The translations under genes were made by a program, and so were the position numbers. 39,995 nucleotides of DNA, from assembly GCA_947481985.1 (NCBI GenBank), contig CANKIK010000026.1, forward strand, positions 1 through 39,995, given 5' to 3'. The notes under the pieces are model-generated. The model was not told the DNA's origin, did no database searches, and was given only the letters and a program-made list of their open reading frames with translations. Source of the stretch: QWOP01 sp003669605 (lineage in GTDB: Bacteria > Planctomycetota > Planctomycetia > Pirellulales > UBA1268). This document shows, piece by piece, positions 25,788-33,794 of the stretch (its first letter is position 1; every line of letters begins with the position of its first letter).

Positions 25788-25868
25788 CGCCGGCAGGCAA
25801 GTCGCCGTGCCGCAGCCGCAACGGAGGGCGCGGATTGGGGGGTTGGCGGTCTCCCTGGAGCGTCACTG

Positions 25869-26399
25869 TTACTCCATGTTCTTGTCAAACAGCCGCCGGC
25901 TGCGTTCGTCGAGCGCGGCGACGGCGGCGATCCGGTAGCGGACACCGCTGGTGTCGAGGATGAACGCGCTGCCGTCGGGGAGTCGTTCGACATCGTCTGG
26001 GCCGGTGAGCGTGAAGCGGCGCGGGCCCCGATCGGTGTCCACCACCCACTCCGAGGGTTCGCCGTCGGTCACCGATTCGATCCGCTTGATGACGGGGAGG
26101 AATTCCCGGGTGGACAGTTCTTCCTCGAGCAGTTCCCGGAGCGGAGGGGGGGTTTTCGCCAAAGAATCGATCCATACCAGTTCTGTGCCGTCCGTCGCCA
26201 CGATCGCCACCGGACCGGTCGGATCGGTGAGGGGAAAGGCGCGGAGGAGTTCGACGTCAGCATGGCGCTGCGCGTGGGCATCGATGAGGTCGAGTCGGCC
26301 GTGGGGCCGGCGCTCGAGCCGCCAGCCGGTGGGAGAGCCCGGGAGATCGTCGTGCTGCGGCATCAGGAGTGCTTCTGGAGGAGGAGAGGAGTGGGGCAT
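25869..26399 (-). CDS. DUF1854 protein linked to the ABC exporter
   Basis: 176 residues from the ATG at 26399; an ATG at 26363 is equally possible and neither has a clear ribosome-binding site. DUF1854 features are GRLDLIDAHAQRHADVELLR, RAFPLTDPTG, DGTELVWIDSLAKTPPPLRE and LLEEELSTREFLPVIKRIES. These are followed by SEWVVDTDRGPRRFTL and the end RIAAVAALDERSRRLFDKN. There is no signal peptide or membrane segment. In other bacteria DUF1854 genes stand beside the same kind of ABC exporter and have been annotated as associated with cyanophycin (Arg-Asp polymer) metabolism; this is from memory, and the molecular role is unknown. It starts 31 bases after the exporter's stop, so the two are one operon. 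Confidence 0.88.
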   Translation of the reverse strand: MPHSSPPPEALLMPQHDDLPGSPTGWRLERRPHGRLDLIDAHAQRHADVELLRAFPLTDPTGPVAIVATDGTELVWIDSLAKTPPPLRELLEEELSTREFLPVIKRIESVTDGEPSEWVVDTDRGPRRFTLTGPDDVERLPDGSAFILDTSGVRYRIAAVAALDERSRRLFDKNME

Positions 26400-26430
26400 G
26401 GTTCGTGGAGCAGGGTTTGGAAAGCGTGCT

Positions 26431-28788
26431 TCACGGGGCGTTTGTCGCCTCCGCGGCGGAATGGGACTGGGCGTGGTAGAGGCGGGCATAGGCCCCGTCG
26501 CGGGCGAGCAGTTCGTCGTGGGTGCCGATCTCGACGATCCGACCGGCGTCGAGCACCACCAGCCGGTTGGCCCGGCGGAGCGTCGCGAGCCTGTGGGCGA
26601 TGGCGATCGTCGTCCGTCCCATCACCAGCCGGTCGATGGCCGACTGGATCAGCGCCTCGGTTTCGGCATCAACCGCCGAGGTGGCCTCGTCGAGGACCAA
26701 GATTGCCGGGTCGACCAGCAATGCCCTGGCGATCGAAATCCGCTGCCGTTCGCCGCCGGAGAGCGATCCTCCCCGCTCGCCCACCCGCGCGTCGTAGGCG
26801 TTGGGGCGGGCGAGGATGAATTCATGCGCACCGGCTGCCCGGGCGGCAGCTACGATTCGCTCCGGGCCGGCGTCGGGGCAGCCGTAGGCAATGTTCTCGG
26901 CGACGCTGCCGAAAAACAGCAGTGGCTCTTGAAGAACGCAGCCGAGGTTCTGCCGGTAGTCGGAGATCCGGAACCGGCGGAGGTCGGTGCCATCGATCGT
27001 CACGGTGCCACTGGAGGGGTCGAAAAATCGGCAGACGAGGTTGGCAAGCGTCGTCTTTCCAGACCCGCTCGATCCCACCAGTCCGATCATCTCCCCCGGC
27101 TCAATGACCAGATCGATGCCGTGGAGGATCTCCCGGGTGCCGTAGCGGAAATGGACGCCGGAAAACTCGATGCGCCCCTGCACCCGTCCAGGGATGAGTG
27201 GCCGAGGGTCCTCCGCCACCGTGGGCCGGCAGTCGAGGATCTCGAAGAGCCGTTGGGCGCTGGAAGAGGCCCGCTGGGCGGCTGGCACCATCCGCACCAT
27301 CGACTCGACACGGGCATAAAAGCGGGAGATGTAGGCCAGAAACGCGGTCAGACCGCCAACGGTCAGGCCGCCGCCGAAGACCATCCAGGCCCCTGCCGCC
27401 CACACCACAAGCAACCCCATCTCGCTGAACAGGCTGACCAGCGGCCCGAAGAAGGACCAGACCATATTCACCCGGTCATTGGCCTGGAGGACGTGATCGT
27501 TGGCGGCCCCGAAGCGCCGGATCTCCCGCGACTCCTGGGCAAACGCCTTGACGACACGGATGCCGGGGATGGTGTCTGCCAGCACACTCGAAACCTCGGC
27601 CCAGGCGACATTGGAACGGGAGAATCCGCGCCGCAGTCGCTCGCGCACCCCGTACACCAGCCAGACCACCAGCGGGAACGGGGTCAGCGTGACCAACGCC
27701 AACACCGGGTTCATCCACATCAGCACCCCGGCGGTGAGCAGGACCAGCAGCGCGTCGGACAGAAAACCGATGAGGTTGATGGAGAGGAAGTTGTTGATCT
27801 GGTCGGTGTCGTTGTTGATCCGGGACATGAGGTCGCCGGTCCTCTTCCCTCCGAAGAAGTCGAGGGAGAGCGACTGCATGTGGGCGTACGTCCGCATTCG
27901 CAGGTCGGCGGCCACGCGCTCGCTGACCCAGGCGAGGACCCAGGTCTGCGCCCAGGAGAACAACCAAGCGGCGATCGCCGCAGCCACCAAGGCGCCCAGG
28001 TACCACCACACCAACCCGAAGGACACCGGCTGGCCAGCCTGCTTGGGAATCAGCACGCCATCCACCAGCGGCATGGTGAGGTAGGGTGGCAGGAGCGCAA
28101 ACAGCGTGCCACACAGTGACAGCCCGCAGCCGAGAATCGCCATCTTGGCGTGAGGACGGGCAAAGCTCACGAGTCGCAGCAGAACGCGCCACGACGGGAT
28201 GCCGTCGGTGGTGGCATCGTCATCGTCCTCCACCTCCCGGTCTTTGGCGGCGAGGTGCCCCTGGGGGAGGACAACTTCCGGAGGGTGGTCTTGGGATTCT
28301 GAGGAGTCGGCCCCAGCCTGTCGGTCCAGGTGGGCTTCCGGCCGTTGCTTTTGGCCGCGGCGATGTTGGTCAAACGCGTCCTCAAGCGCGTGCATCCCCT
28401 TGGCACGGGCCAGGGAAAACAGCCATTGCGCGATCACCGTCGATCCGTCCGAGAGTTCAATTCTCCCCACGCCGCCCCGGATGCGGACCTCAATGGAGGA
28501 TTGGTGGTCGAGTTTCCAGATCGCTGGCGCCTGGGGAATAGTGGCCTGTGGCGGATCGCTTTCCAGCGGGAGTTCGGCAGTGGCGATCGGATGGTCGGCG
28601 AGCAATCGACGGTTGGTAAGGACGATCCATCCGTCGGTAAAACGGCGCTGCGAATCGAGGTCGAACCGTGCCGTGGCCACGATCGACTCCCCTGCAGCCA
28701 GAGGGACGGCGCTGGCCCAGGCGATGCCGGGGGATGGAGCCTGAGGGAACGTTTGAGTGGGCAGATCGGAATCGTGCGGGCGGGTCAT
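26431..28788 (-). CDS. ABC exporter with N-terminal PH-like domain, DUF1854-associated type
   Basis: 785 residues. Residues about 25-145 are a soluble beta-rich domain (GESIVATARFDLDSQRRF, DGWIVLTNRRLLA, IEVRIRGGVGRIELSDGS) resembling a PH-like/GRAM fold. An acidic linker (about 150-198) follows. The type-1 exporter membrane domain with six segments spans about 205-500. The ATPase domain has Walker A GSSGSGKTT (572-580), signature LSGGE (676-680), Walker B ILVLDEATSA (696-705) and H732. All catalytic residues are present, so a homodimeric half-transporter is expected. The N-terminal domain is not part of ordinary lipid/peptide exporters and matches those paired with DUF1854. It is transcribed away from the four-ligase operon at 29842 across a 1-kb gap, which makes it a candidate exporter of that operon's product. 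Confidence 0.93.
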   Translation of the reverse strand: MTRPHDSDLPTQTFPQAPSPGIAWASAVPLAAGESIVATARFDLDSQRRFTDGWIVLTNRRLLADHPIATAELPLESDPPQATIPQAPAIWKLDHQSSIEVRIRGGVGRIELSDGSTVIAQWLFSLARAKGMHALEDAFDQHRRGQKQRPEAHLDRQAGADSSESQDHPPEVVLPQGHLAAKDREVEDDDDATTDGIPSWRVLLRLVSFARPHAKMAILGCGLSLCGTLFALLPPYLTMPLVDGVLIPKQAGQPVSFGLVWWYLGALVAAAIAAWLFSWAQTWVLAWVSERVAADLRMRTYAHMQSLSLDFFGGKRTGDLMSRINNDTDQINNFLSINLIGFLSDALLVLLTAGVLMWMNPVLALVTLTPFPLVVWLVYGVRERLRRGFSRSNVAWAEVSSVLADTIPGIRVVKAFAQESREIRRFGAANDHVLQANDRVNMVWSFFGPLVSLFSEMGLLVVWAAGAWMVFGGGLTVGGLTAFLAYISRFYARVESMVRMVPAAQRASSSAQRLFEILDCRPTVAEDPRPLIPGRVQGRIEFSGVHFRYGTREILHGIDLVIEPGEMIGLVGSSGSGKTTLANLVCRFFDPSSGTVTIDGTDLRRFRISDYRQNLGCVLQEPLLFFGSVAENIAYGCPDAGPERIVAAARAAGAHEFILARPNAYDARVGERGGSLSGGERQRISIARALLVDPAILVLDEATSAVDAETEALIQSAIDRLVMGRTTIAIAHRLATLRRANRLVVLDAGRIVEIGTHDELLARDGAYARLYHAQSHSAAEATNAP

Positions 28789-29841
28789 GGAGAGTCGTTT
28801 TTAAAGAGACTGGCAGCGGGCGGAAGCGACTGCGGGCGCACCAACGCCAGCAAGGGATTCTACGGCGCTTTGACGGAGTCAGAGATCGCTGTGGCGACGA
28901 TGGTGCCATGGCCGCAGCAGCGGGGGGCACGACGGGCATGGCCCCATAGAGGGGGGGGCTGAGGTGAGAGACCATCGTCTGGCCGTCGGCACGGCGGGTG
29001 CAAAACTGAAAAGTTTTCCATCGGTTTTGTCTGGTCTGCCGGCCGGGTTGTCATTTTTCCACAGTCACGCAGGTGGGCTTGTGCGGGAAAACGGCCGTGA
29101 AACCCATGGTCTTGGAAAGACGAGCGGCGGAGTTGGGGGGCGACAATGCACGGCACGGAACGTGCCTCCTCGTCCACCGTCCGGCCAATTTGCACTTGCC
29201 TCTGCAGATCGTAGACTTCTCTGGTCGGCGCGAGGGGGAAACCTTCCGCGGTTCGAGCGACGGTCGGCGGCTTGGGGCGAATCAATCGCCCTTGGCTGCA
29301 GACGGGGGTAGATTCGGGATCGCATTTTTCGGGATCAAGGTGTCGCGAGGAACGAGTACCGCAAGCGAACGCGCGTCCGTGTGGCGTGCGGCGGTACAAC
29401 GCGAACTCGCGGTGTGGGAATCCATTCAACCCATGGCCACTACGGCCGGTTGGTTTTCGGTAGGGACGATTTTCTCGTTGTCAGTCAGCCTCGCCGTGAA
29501 CGCCTCGTTCACCGACGGCGTCTTGGCGTCTGCGGTGGCCTCCGATCGTGGGCCACCTTGATGCTGTGGACCGTGCCGGCGCATGCCTGCGCCGTGGCAC
29601 GTGGCCCGATCCCTGCCAACCACAGTGGCGTGCGACGCGCACACCACTGCCTCGGTGAAGGGTCTTCTGCTCCGCATCAACCCCTCGGAACGTCCGACGG
29701 GCGGAGTAAGAGATCCTCTGATTCCCCGACCCCCGCATGCGTCTGCGGACGGGTCCGAAAGCGAGACAATTCACGTTCCATGGACACCCAAGCGTCCTGG
29801 TCCTGCCCGACGATCGCCCCCGCAACGATCGAAGGTGCCGA
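28789..29841. other. Unassigned 1-kb divergent region between exporter and ATP-grasp operon
   Basis: No convincing gene is seen. It must hold the promoters of both divergent operons. Visible structure: an AAAACT-gaaa-AGTTTT hairpin at 29002-29017; a GGGCGA-atcaa-TCGCCC hairpin at 29275-29291; and a 9-base direct repeat ttcgggatc at 29313-29321 and 29328-29336. Several overlapping frames of 80-190 codons are open on both strands without domains, signal peptides or ribosome-binding sites. The middle is less G+C-biased than the flanking genes. It could be a decayed gene, a repeat element or a long regulatory region. Confidence 0.5.
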
Positions 29842-29845
29842 GTGA
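29780..29845 (+). CDS. Possible 21-residue leader ORF overlapping the first ATP-grasp gene
   Basis: An ATG opens a frame beginning MDTQASWSC and ending TIEGAE, whose TGA overlaps the GTG of the ATP-grasp gene (GTGA). This is the same overlap type used between the real genes of the window. There is no good ribosome-binding site and the frame is part of a longer non-coding-looking frame, so it may be chance. If real, it could be a translational coupler or, more speculatively, a substrate peptide. Confidence 0.2.
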   Translation: MDTQASWSCPTIAPATIEGAE

Positions 29846-31281
29846 GTAAGTTCGACATGCGCGCGGATGTGATTTTCGAGAACTTCCACCGCAACCCTGC
29901 GCTCCTTGAGCGGGGGCTCGGTTGCTACTCACTGCGGATGCTCGATTGGATCGCCGGCGATTTCCTCGGTCCTCACATCAACGTGATGGCCATGACCCGG
30001 TACGGCAAGGAGCCTGCCCAGGCGGAGGCGTCGTTCGATTCCTTCTTCTCGTCGGAGAAGTCGACCCGCGTTCGTACCGACTCAAGCATGGCTGAGTTGC
30101 AGCCGTTTCTCGAGCAGAGCATCAGCCTGCTGCACGAGAACTTCCCCGAGTCGTACGTGCTGTGCTATCAGTCGTCGCGGCAGTTGGAGCAACTGGCCCG
30201 TCGCTATCCCAGCATCCGGATGATGAATCCCCCGGCGGCGATGTCGGAACTCCTCAACCGCAAGACGTGGGTCCGCAGTCGACTCAAGGCCTTGGGAGTG
30301 CCCGTGATCCCTGGCGACGAGGTGCATCTCGCGCCCGATCTGTTCACCGGCCTTGTGCACCGTTACGGCATGCCGTTGGTTGTCAGCCTCGATCATTCTG
30401 CCGCGGGTTCCGGCGTCCATCTGATCGAAAGCGAGGCGCAGTTCCGGGCCGTGGCTGCAGCGCATCTCGGTGCCCCGGCGGCGGTGATGCAGTTCATCGA
30501 CGGCAAGAGCATGAGCCTGACCGGTGTGCGGACCCGCGATTACGTGATCCTTGGCGAGCCATCGCTGCAGGTCATCGGACAGCCGAGCCTGACAAACCTC
30601 AGCTTCGGTTGGTGCGGGAACGACTTCTCGGGAGAGCATCTCACCGACCACGAGGTCGAGCAGATGCGCGACATTCAGACTCGCATCGGCGAGTGGCTCG
30701 GCGAGTTGCACGTTGGCGGGCAGAAGGGATTCCACAGCATTTTCGGCGTCGACTACATCTCCGATGGCGAGCAGGTCTATTTCACCGAGATCAATCCCCG
30801 CTTTCTTGGCACCACGGCGCTGGTCGCCGACAGGCAGCAGGAGATGGGGAAGATCCCGGTGAGTTTCTTCCATCTGGTTCCCCACCTGCCCGATGTCTAT
30901 CTCGACGATGAGTTCGTCGATGACTACAACCGCCGCGGCGATCCGCTCAACGTCTCGCAGTTGTGCCTGCACAACGTGCTGGGCGAGGACGTGGTCGTGG
31001 AGTCGTCGATTGAGCCTGGCCGCTACATCTTCGACCGCGGGCAGCTCCGCTTCCTGGGACCGGCGCAGAAACTCGCCGACACCGAGTCGTACGACGAGGT
31101 GGTGATCACTGGCGAGATTCCCGTGGAGGGAACCCACCTCCTGCGAAATTCGGATGAGATCTGCAAGGTCTACACCTACCGCCCGGTGCTTGGACACGAC
31201 GGCCGGACGCTCAACTGGCAGGCGGAGGAATTGGTGAAGGCGATTCAAAACTCCTTCCGGCTGTCTCCTGTCAGGACATAA
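29842..31281 (+). CDS. ATP-grasp ligase, canonical motif order (first of four)
   Basis: 479 residues from the GTG at 29842; an ATG at 29857 is an alternative. The N-terminal 130 residues look like a pre-ATP-grasp domain. Then come NRKTWVRSRLKALGVPVIPG (139-158), the glycine loop LVVSLDHSAAGSGVHLI (179-195) and FGVDYISDGEQVYFTEINPR (301-320). That last stretch has the metal-binding Glu316 and Asn318 followed by Arg320. The lid and C-terminal part run to residue 479. This is a carboxylate-amine/thiol ligase fold using ATP through an acyl phosphate. Odd: the lysine that normally sits in the VVK position before the glycine loop appears as Ser182. Its stop directly abuts the ATG of the next gene, so the operon is tightly packed. 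The substrate is unknown. Confidence 0.85.
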   Translation: MSKFDMRADVIFENFHRNPALLERGLGCYSLRMLDWIAGDFLGPHINVMAMTRYGKEPAQAEASFDSFFSSEKSTRVRTDSSMAELQPFLEQSISLLHENFPESYVLCYQSSRQLEQLARRYPSIRMMNPPAAMSELLNRKTWVRSRLKALGVPVIPGDEVHLAPDLFTGLVHRYGMPLVVSLDHSAAGSGVHLIESEAQFRAVAAAHLGAPAAVMQFIDGKSMSLTGVRTRDYVILGEPSLQVIGQPSLTNLSFGWCGNDFSGEHLTDHEVEQMRDIQTRIGEWLGELHVGGQKGFHSIFGVDYISDGEQVYFTEINPRFLGTTALVADRQQEMGKIPVSFFHLVPHLPDVYLDDEFVDDYNRRGDPLNVSQLCLHNVLGEDVVVESSIEPGRYIFDRGQLRFLGPAQKLADTESYDEVVITGEIPVEGTHLLRNSDEICKVYTYRPVLGHDGRTLNWQAEELVKAIQNSFRLSPVRT

Positions 31282-32565
31282 ATGACACTCCTGAAGCCGG
31301 CCGATCTGGAACCGGCCGATCCCCGGGTGGCGTGGCTGTCCGAGGAGGATGCGGGGCGGCGGGGGCGTTTTCACGCCGCCGCCATCCGCCACCGGGCCTA
31401 CGAGCCTCGCGACAGTGAACCATGCGACATCTCGATGGTGCCGCGGGTGGTGACTGCCCGCCAGGCACGGTCCTTGGAGGGCATCGTCGGTCGCATCATC
31501 CAGGCATCGATCGACTTTGCTCTCGACTCCAGGGAAGCCCACCACGGGGATGGGGGCAATTGCGAAGGCTACTCGCTGGGGTGGATCGCTGGGCAGACGA
31601 GGCGACTGCCGGATCAATTGCTCGGCAATGCCCGGTTCGACTTCCTCCCCCAAGGGAACGACCTCAAGCTCCTCGAGGCGGGCTGGGTGAATCTCAGTGC
31701 CGTCGACTACGCCCCGCAGGCGGCCCTCGCCCTGCTCGACTCCGTGCCGGATCTCGCCGCCGAATTCGACGTCCTCCGTCCGGCGACGCGGATGAAGGCC
31801 CGGCTGGAAGAGCAGGGGGTGCGGAGGCTGGCGATCCTCGTCAAGGATGACCACAGCCCCTATGCCGAGAACGATTGGGAACTGATTCGCGAGGTCCTCG
31901 CCCCGATTGAATCGGTGGTGATCAGCGAGCGCGACTTCGGCGAATTGCACTGTGATCAGGCCGGCCGCGTCTGGTTTGGGGGGGCGGGCATTGATGGAAT
32001 CTACCTCCGGGCGCTCGACGGACCGGCGGCGTTCGCGGGCCACCATGCGCTGCGCAACCGGGAGACGCTGGCGATGCTGCTCGGCGCGGAGGTGATATTC
32101 CTCGACCATCCACTGCTGCTGCTGGCGGAAGACAAGGATCTTTCCTTCCTCACTGACCGTGACCCTGGCCTGGCGGAGGTGGTGCCAGCGATGCGGCCGG
32201 CCCGCGGCGCCAGTGCCGCTGACGCAGAGGAGTGGGTGTTGAAGCTCCGCGACCGTCATTCCGGCGAGGGTGTGTTTTTTGACGGCTGCGACTTTGAAGA
32301 GCACCGCGACGATCCCAGCGCCATTCTCCAAGAGCGGTTGCGGGCCAACCACTTTCCGGTCAACACCCTCCACGGGCACCGGGGCACCGCGATCACTGAT
32401 CTGGCCGTCCATGTCTCGTACCGCTACGACGTCGCCACGCGGACCGTGCTCACCGCCGAGATCGCTGGGTACTTCTCGCGCTTCACGCGTGAGGGCTTGC
32501 GCGTCAATCTCTGCACCGGCGGCGGCATCGTACCGGTGCTCACTGAGCGGGGGGCACAACCATGA
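31282..32565 (+). CDS. Circularly permuted ATP-grasp (glutathionylspermidine-synthetase-like) protein, possibly altered active site
   Basis: 427 residues; the ATG directly follows the preceding TAA. Motif order is that of permuted ATP-grasp enzymes: GNARFDFLPQGNDLKLLE (115-132) comes before the nucleotide loop. EDKDLSFL (283-290), VLKLRDRHSGEGV (319-331, Lys321), ILQERL (348-353) and LRVNLCTGGGIVPVL (406-420) follow. In glutathionylspermidine synthetase the early motif is E-x-N, carrying a metal ligand. Here it reads LLEAGWVNL, so the Asn is Gly134. The next gene keeps Asn at this position. The protein may therefore be a changed or inactive partner of its neighbour. The stop overlaps the next start (ATGA). 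Assignment rests on motifs read by eye and on clear similarity to the next gene. Confidence 0.78.
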   Translation: MTLLKPADLEPADPRVAWLSEEDAGRRGRFHAAAIRHRAYEPRDSEPCDISMVPRVVTARQARSLEGIVGRIIQASIDFALDSREAHHGDGGNCEGYSLGWIAGQTRRLPDQLLGNARFDFLPQGNDLKLLEAGWVNLSAVDYAPQAALALLDSVPDLAAEFDVLRPATRMKARLEEQGVRRLAILVKDDHSPYAENDWELIREVLAPIESVVISERDFGELHCDQAGRVWFGGAGIDGIYLRALDGPAAFAGHHALRNRETLAMLLGAEVIFLDHPLLLLAEDKDLSFLTDRDPGLAEVVPAMRPARGASAADAEEWVLKLRDRHSGEGVFFDGCDFEEHRDDPSAILQERLRANHFPVNTLHGHRGTAITDLAVHVSYRYDVATRTVLTAEIAGYFSRFTREGLRVNLCTGGGIVPVLTERGAQP

Positions 32566-33794
32566 GCGAGCGAGTTTTTCGCAGCCTCGACGAGTCGCTC
32601 GAGAGGCGATTGGCCGGGGTCGAGATGCGGCAGTACGAGGCCCGGCTCAGCGAACTTCTCTACTGGGACCAGCGTGATCCCTGTGACGTGTCGATCCTGC
32701 CACTGGTGCTCACCGCCGAGCGCCATGCCGCCTACGAGCAGGCCGCCGAGAGGATCTGCCGGGCGGCCCTCGATGCCTTCGTCGAACGGCGCCACGCTGA
32801 GCGATTCCTCGGGGACTCTCTCCAGCAACTGGTGCAGGGATTCCCTCTCCGTCAGGGAGTGATCTCTGGCAACGCCCGTTTCGATTTCCTCGAGCAGGGG
32901 GACGATATCCGCCTTGTGGAGATGAATTTTGTCGGTGTGGGGACGGTGGGGCATTCGCTCCAGGCGACGCGGGCGCTGATGGATATCGTGCCGGAACTCG
33001 GCGAGCGCTATCGTCTCCTCCATCCCACAGATGCCTTCCGCGAGCAGTTGCTGCGGCAGGGGATCTCCACGATCGCTCTGCTCACGAAGGACAACGACCG
33101 CGAGTTTTATGGCTCATGGCTCGACCGGGTGATCATCGCCGAGGGGGTGAAGCCTGTGGAGATGATCATCGTGCCGCGGGCGGAGTGGCCGGAATTCACC
33201 AGCGACGGCGCCGGGCTTTTATTCCGTGGCCGGAAGATCGACGCCATCTATCCCCGCGAACTGACCTGGCAGGATTCGATGCGGGCCGGGGCCGACTGGT
33301 GCCGGTTCTTCCTCTCGAGCGGTGCCTTCTGCTTCGACCACTGGTCGCTGATCCTGGTGGAGGACAAGGATCTGCGCTTCCTCGCGCGGATCGATCCCGC
33401 TGCCGAGGCCTACCTCCCCCGCACGATCGATCTTGAGGCCCTCCCGGCTGGGGCCGACGCCTCCGGGATGGTGCTCAAGCGGAAGCACGAGCATGGCGGC
33501 GAGGGGGTGTGGATGTCGCCGGTGGAGCTGCCGCAGGAGCATCGTGGCGAATATCTCCTCCAGGAACGGGTCGCCATGAACCAGACCCGAGTCAGGAGCC
33601 TGATGGGCTTTGAGGGGGTGGTGTCGTACGACGTGGCGGCGCATGTCAATTACGACTACGACCTGGAGAGCCGCACGCTCCTCAGATGCCGCGTGAGTGG
33701 GTATCTTTCACGCTATGCGCCGCGCGGTGACATCGTCAACATCTCGAAGGGAGGGGGCGTGATCCCCGTCCTGGTGGAGAGGAGTGAGACATGA
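32562..33794 (+). CDS. Circularly permuted ATP-grasp (glutathionylspermidine-synthetase-like) ligase
   Basis: 410 residues, ATG overlapping the previous stop. It is a paralogue of the gene before it; motifs are collinear and spaced alike. GNARFDFLEQGDDIRLVEMN (103-122) carries Arg106, Asp108, Glu120 and Asn122, as in the RFDF...EyNADTP region of glutathionylspermidine synthetases. EDKDLRFL (267-274), VLKRKHEHGGEGV (304-316, nucleotide Lys306), YLLQERV (331-337) and IVNISKGGGVIPVL (391-404) complete the active site. The usual set is intact, so it is probably the active member of the pair. Expected chemistry is amide formation between a carboxylate and an amine. Polyamine or amino-acid substrates are only guesses from the family. 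Its TGA overlaps the fourth ligase gene. Confidence 0.82.
   Translation: MSERVFRSLDESLERRLAGVEMRQYEARLSELLYWDQRDPCDVSILPLVLTAERHAAYEQAAERICRAALDAFVERRHAERFLGDSLQQLVQGFPLRQGVISGNARFDFLEQGDDIRLVEMNFVGVGTVGHSLQATRALMDIVPELGERYRLLHPTDAFREQLLRQGISTIALLTKDNDREFYGSWLDRVIIAEGVKPVEMIIVPRAEWPEFTSDGAGLLFRGRKIDAIYPRELTWQDSMRAGADWCRFFLSSGAFCFDHWSLILVEDKDLRFLARIDPAAEAYLPRTIDLEALPAGADASGMVLKRKHEHGGEGVWMSPVELPQEHRGEYLLQERVAMNQTRVRSLMGFEGVVSYDVAAHVNYDYDLESRTLLRCRVSGYLSRYAPRGDIVNISKGGGVIPVLVERSET

Noticed and set aside
25951..28119. A 722-codon open frame on the plus strand
   Set aside because: Antisense to the ABC exporter and DUF1854 genes; low-complexity His/Gln/Asp-rich product.
29230..29290. tRNA-like GGTTCGA string
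   Set aside because: The flanking bases do not pair into a T-arm and no acceptor or anticodon stem is present.
28860..29429. A 189-codon minus-strand frame upstream of the exporter
   Set aside because: No start signal, no domain, and composition unlike the neighbours; kept only as part of the unassigned region, with the possibility of a dispersed repeat left open.
30082..32559. An 825-codon open frame on the minus strand
   Set aside because: Antisense to the first two ATP-grasp genes, whose motifs are unmistakable; no domain in the antisense product.
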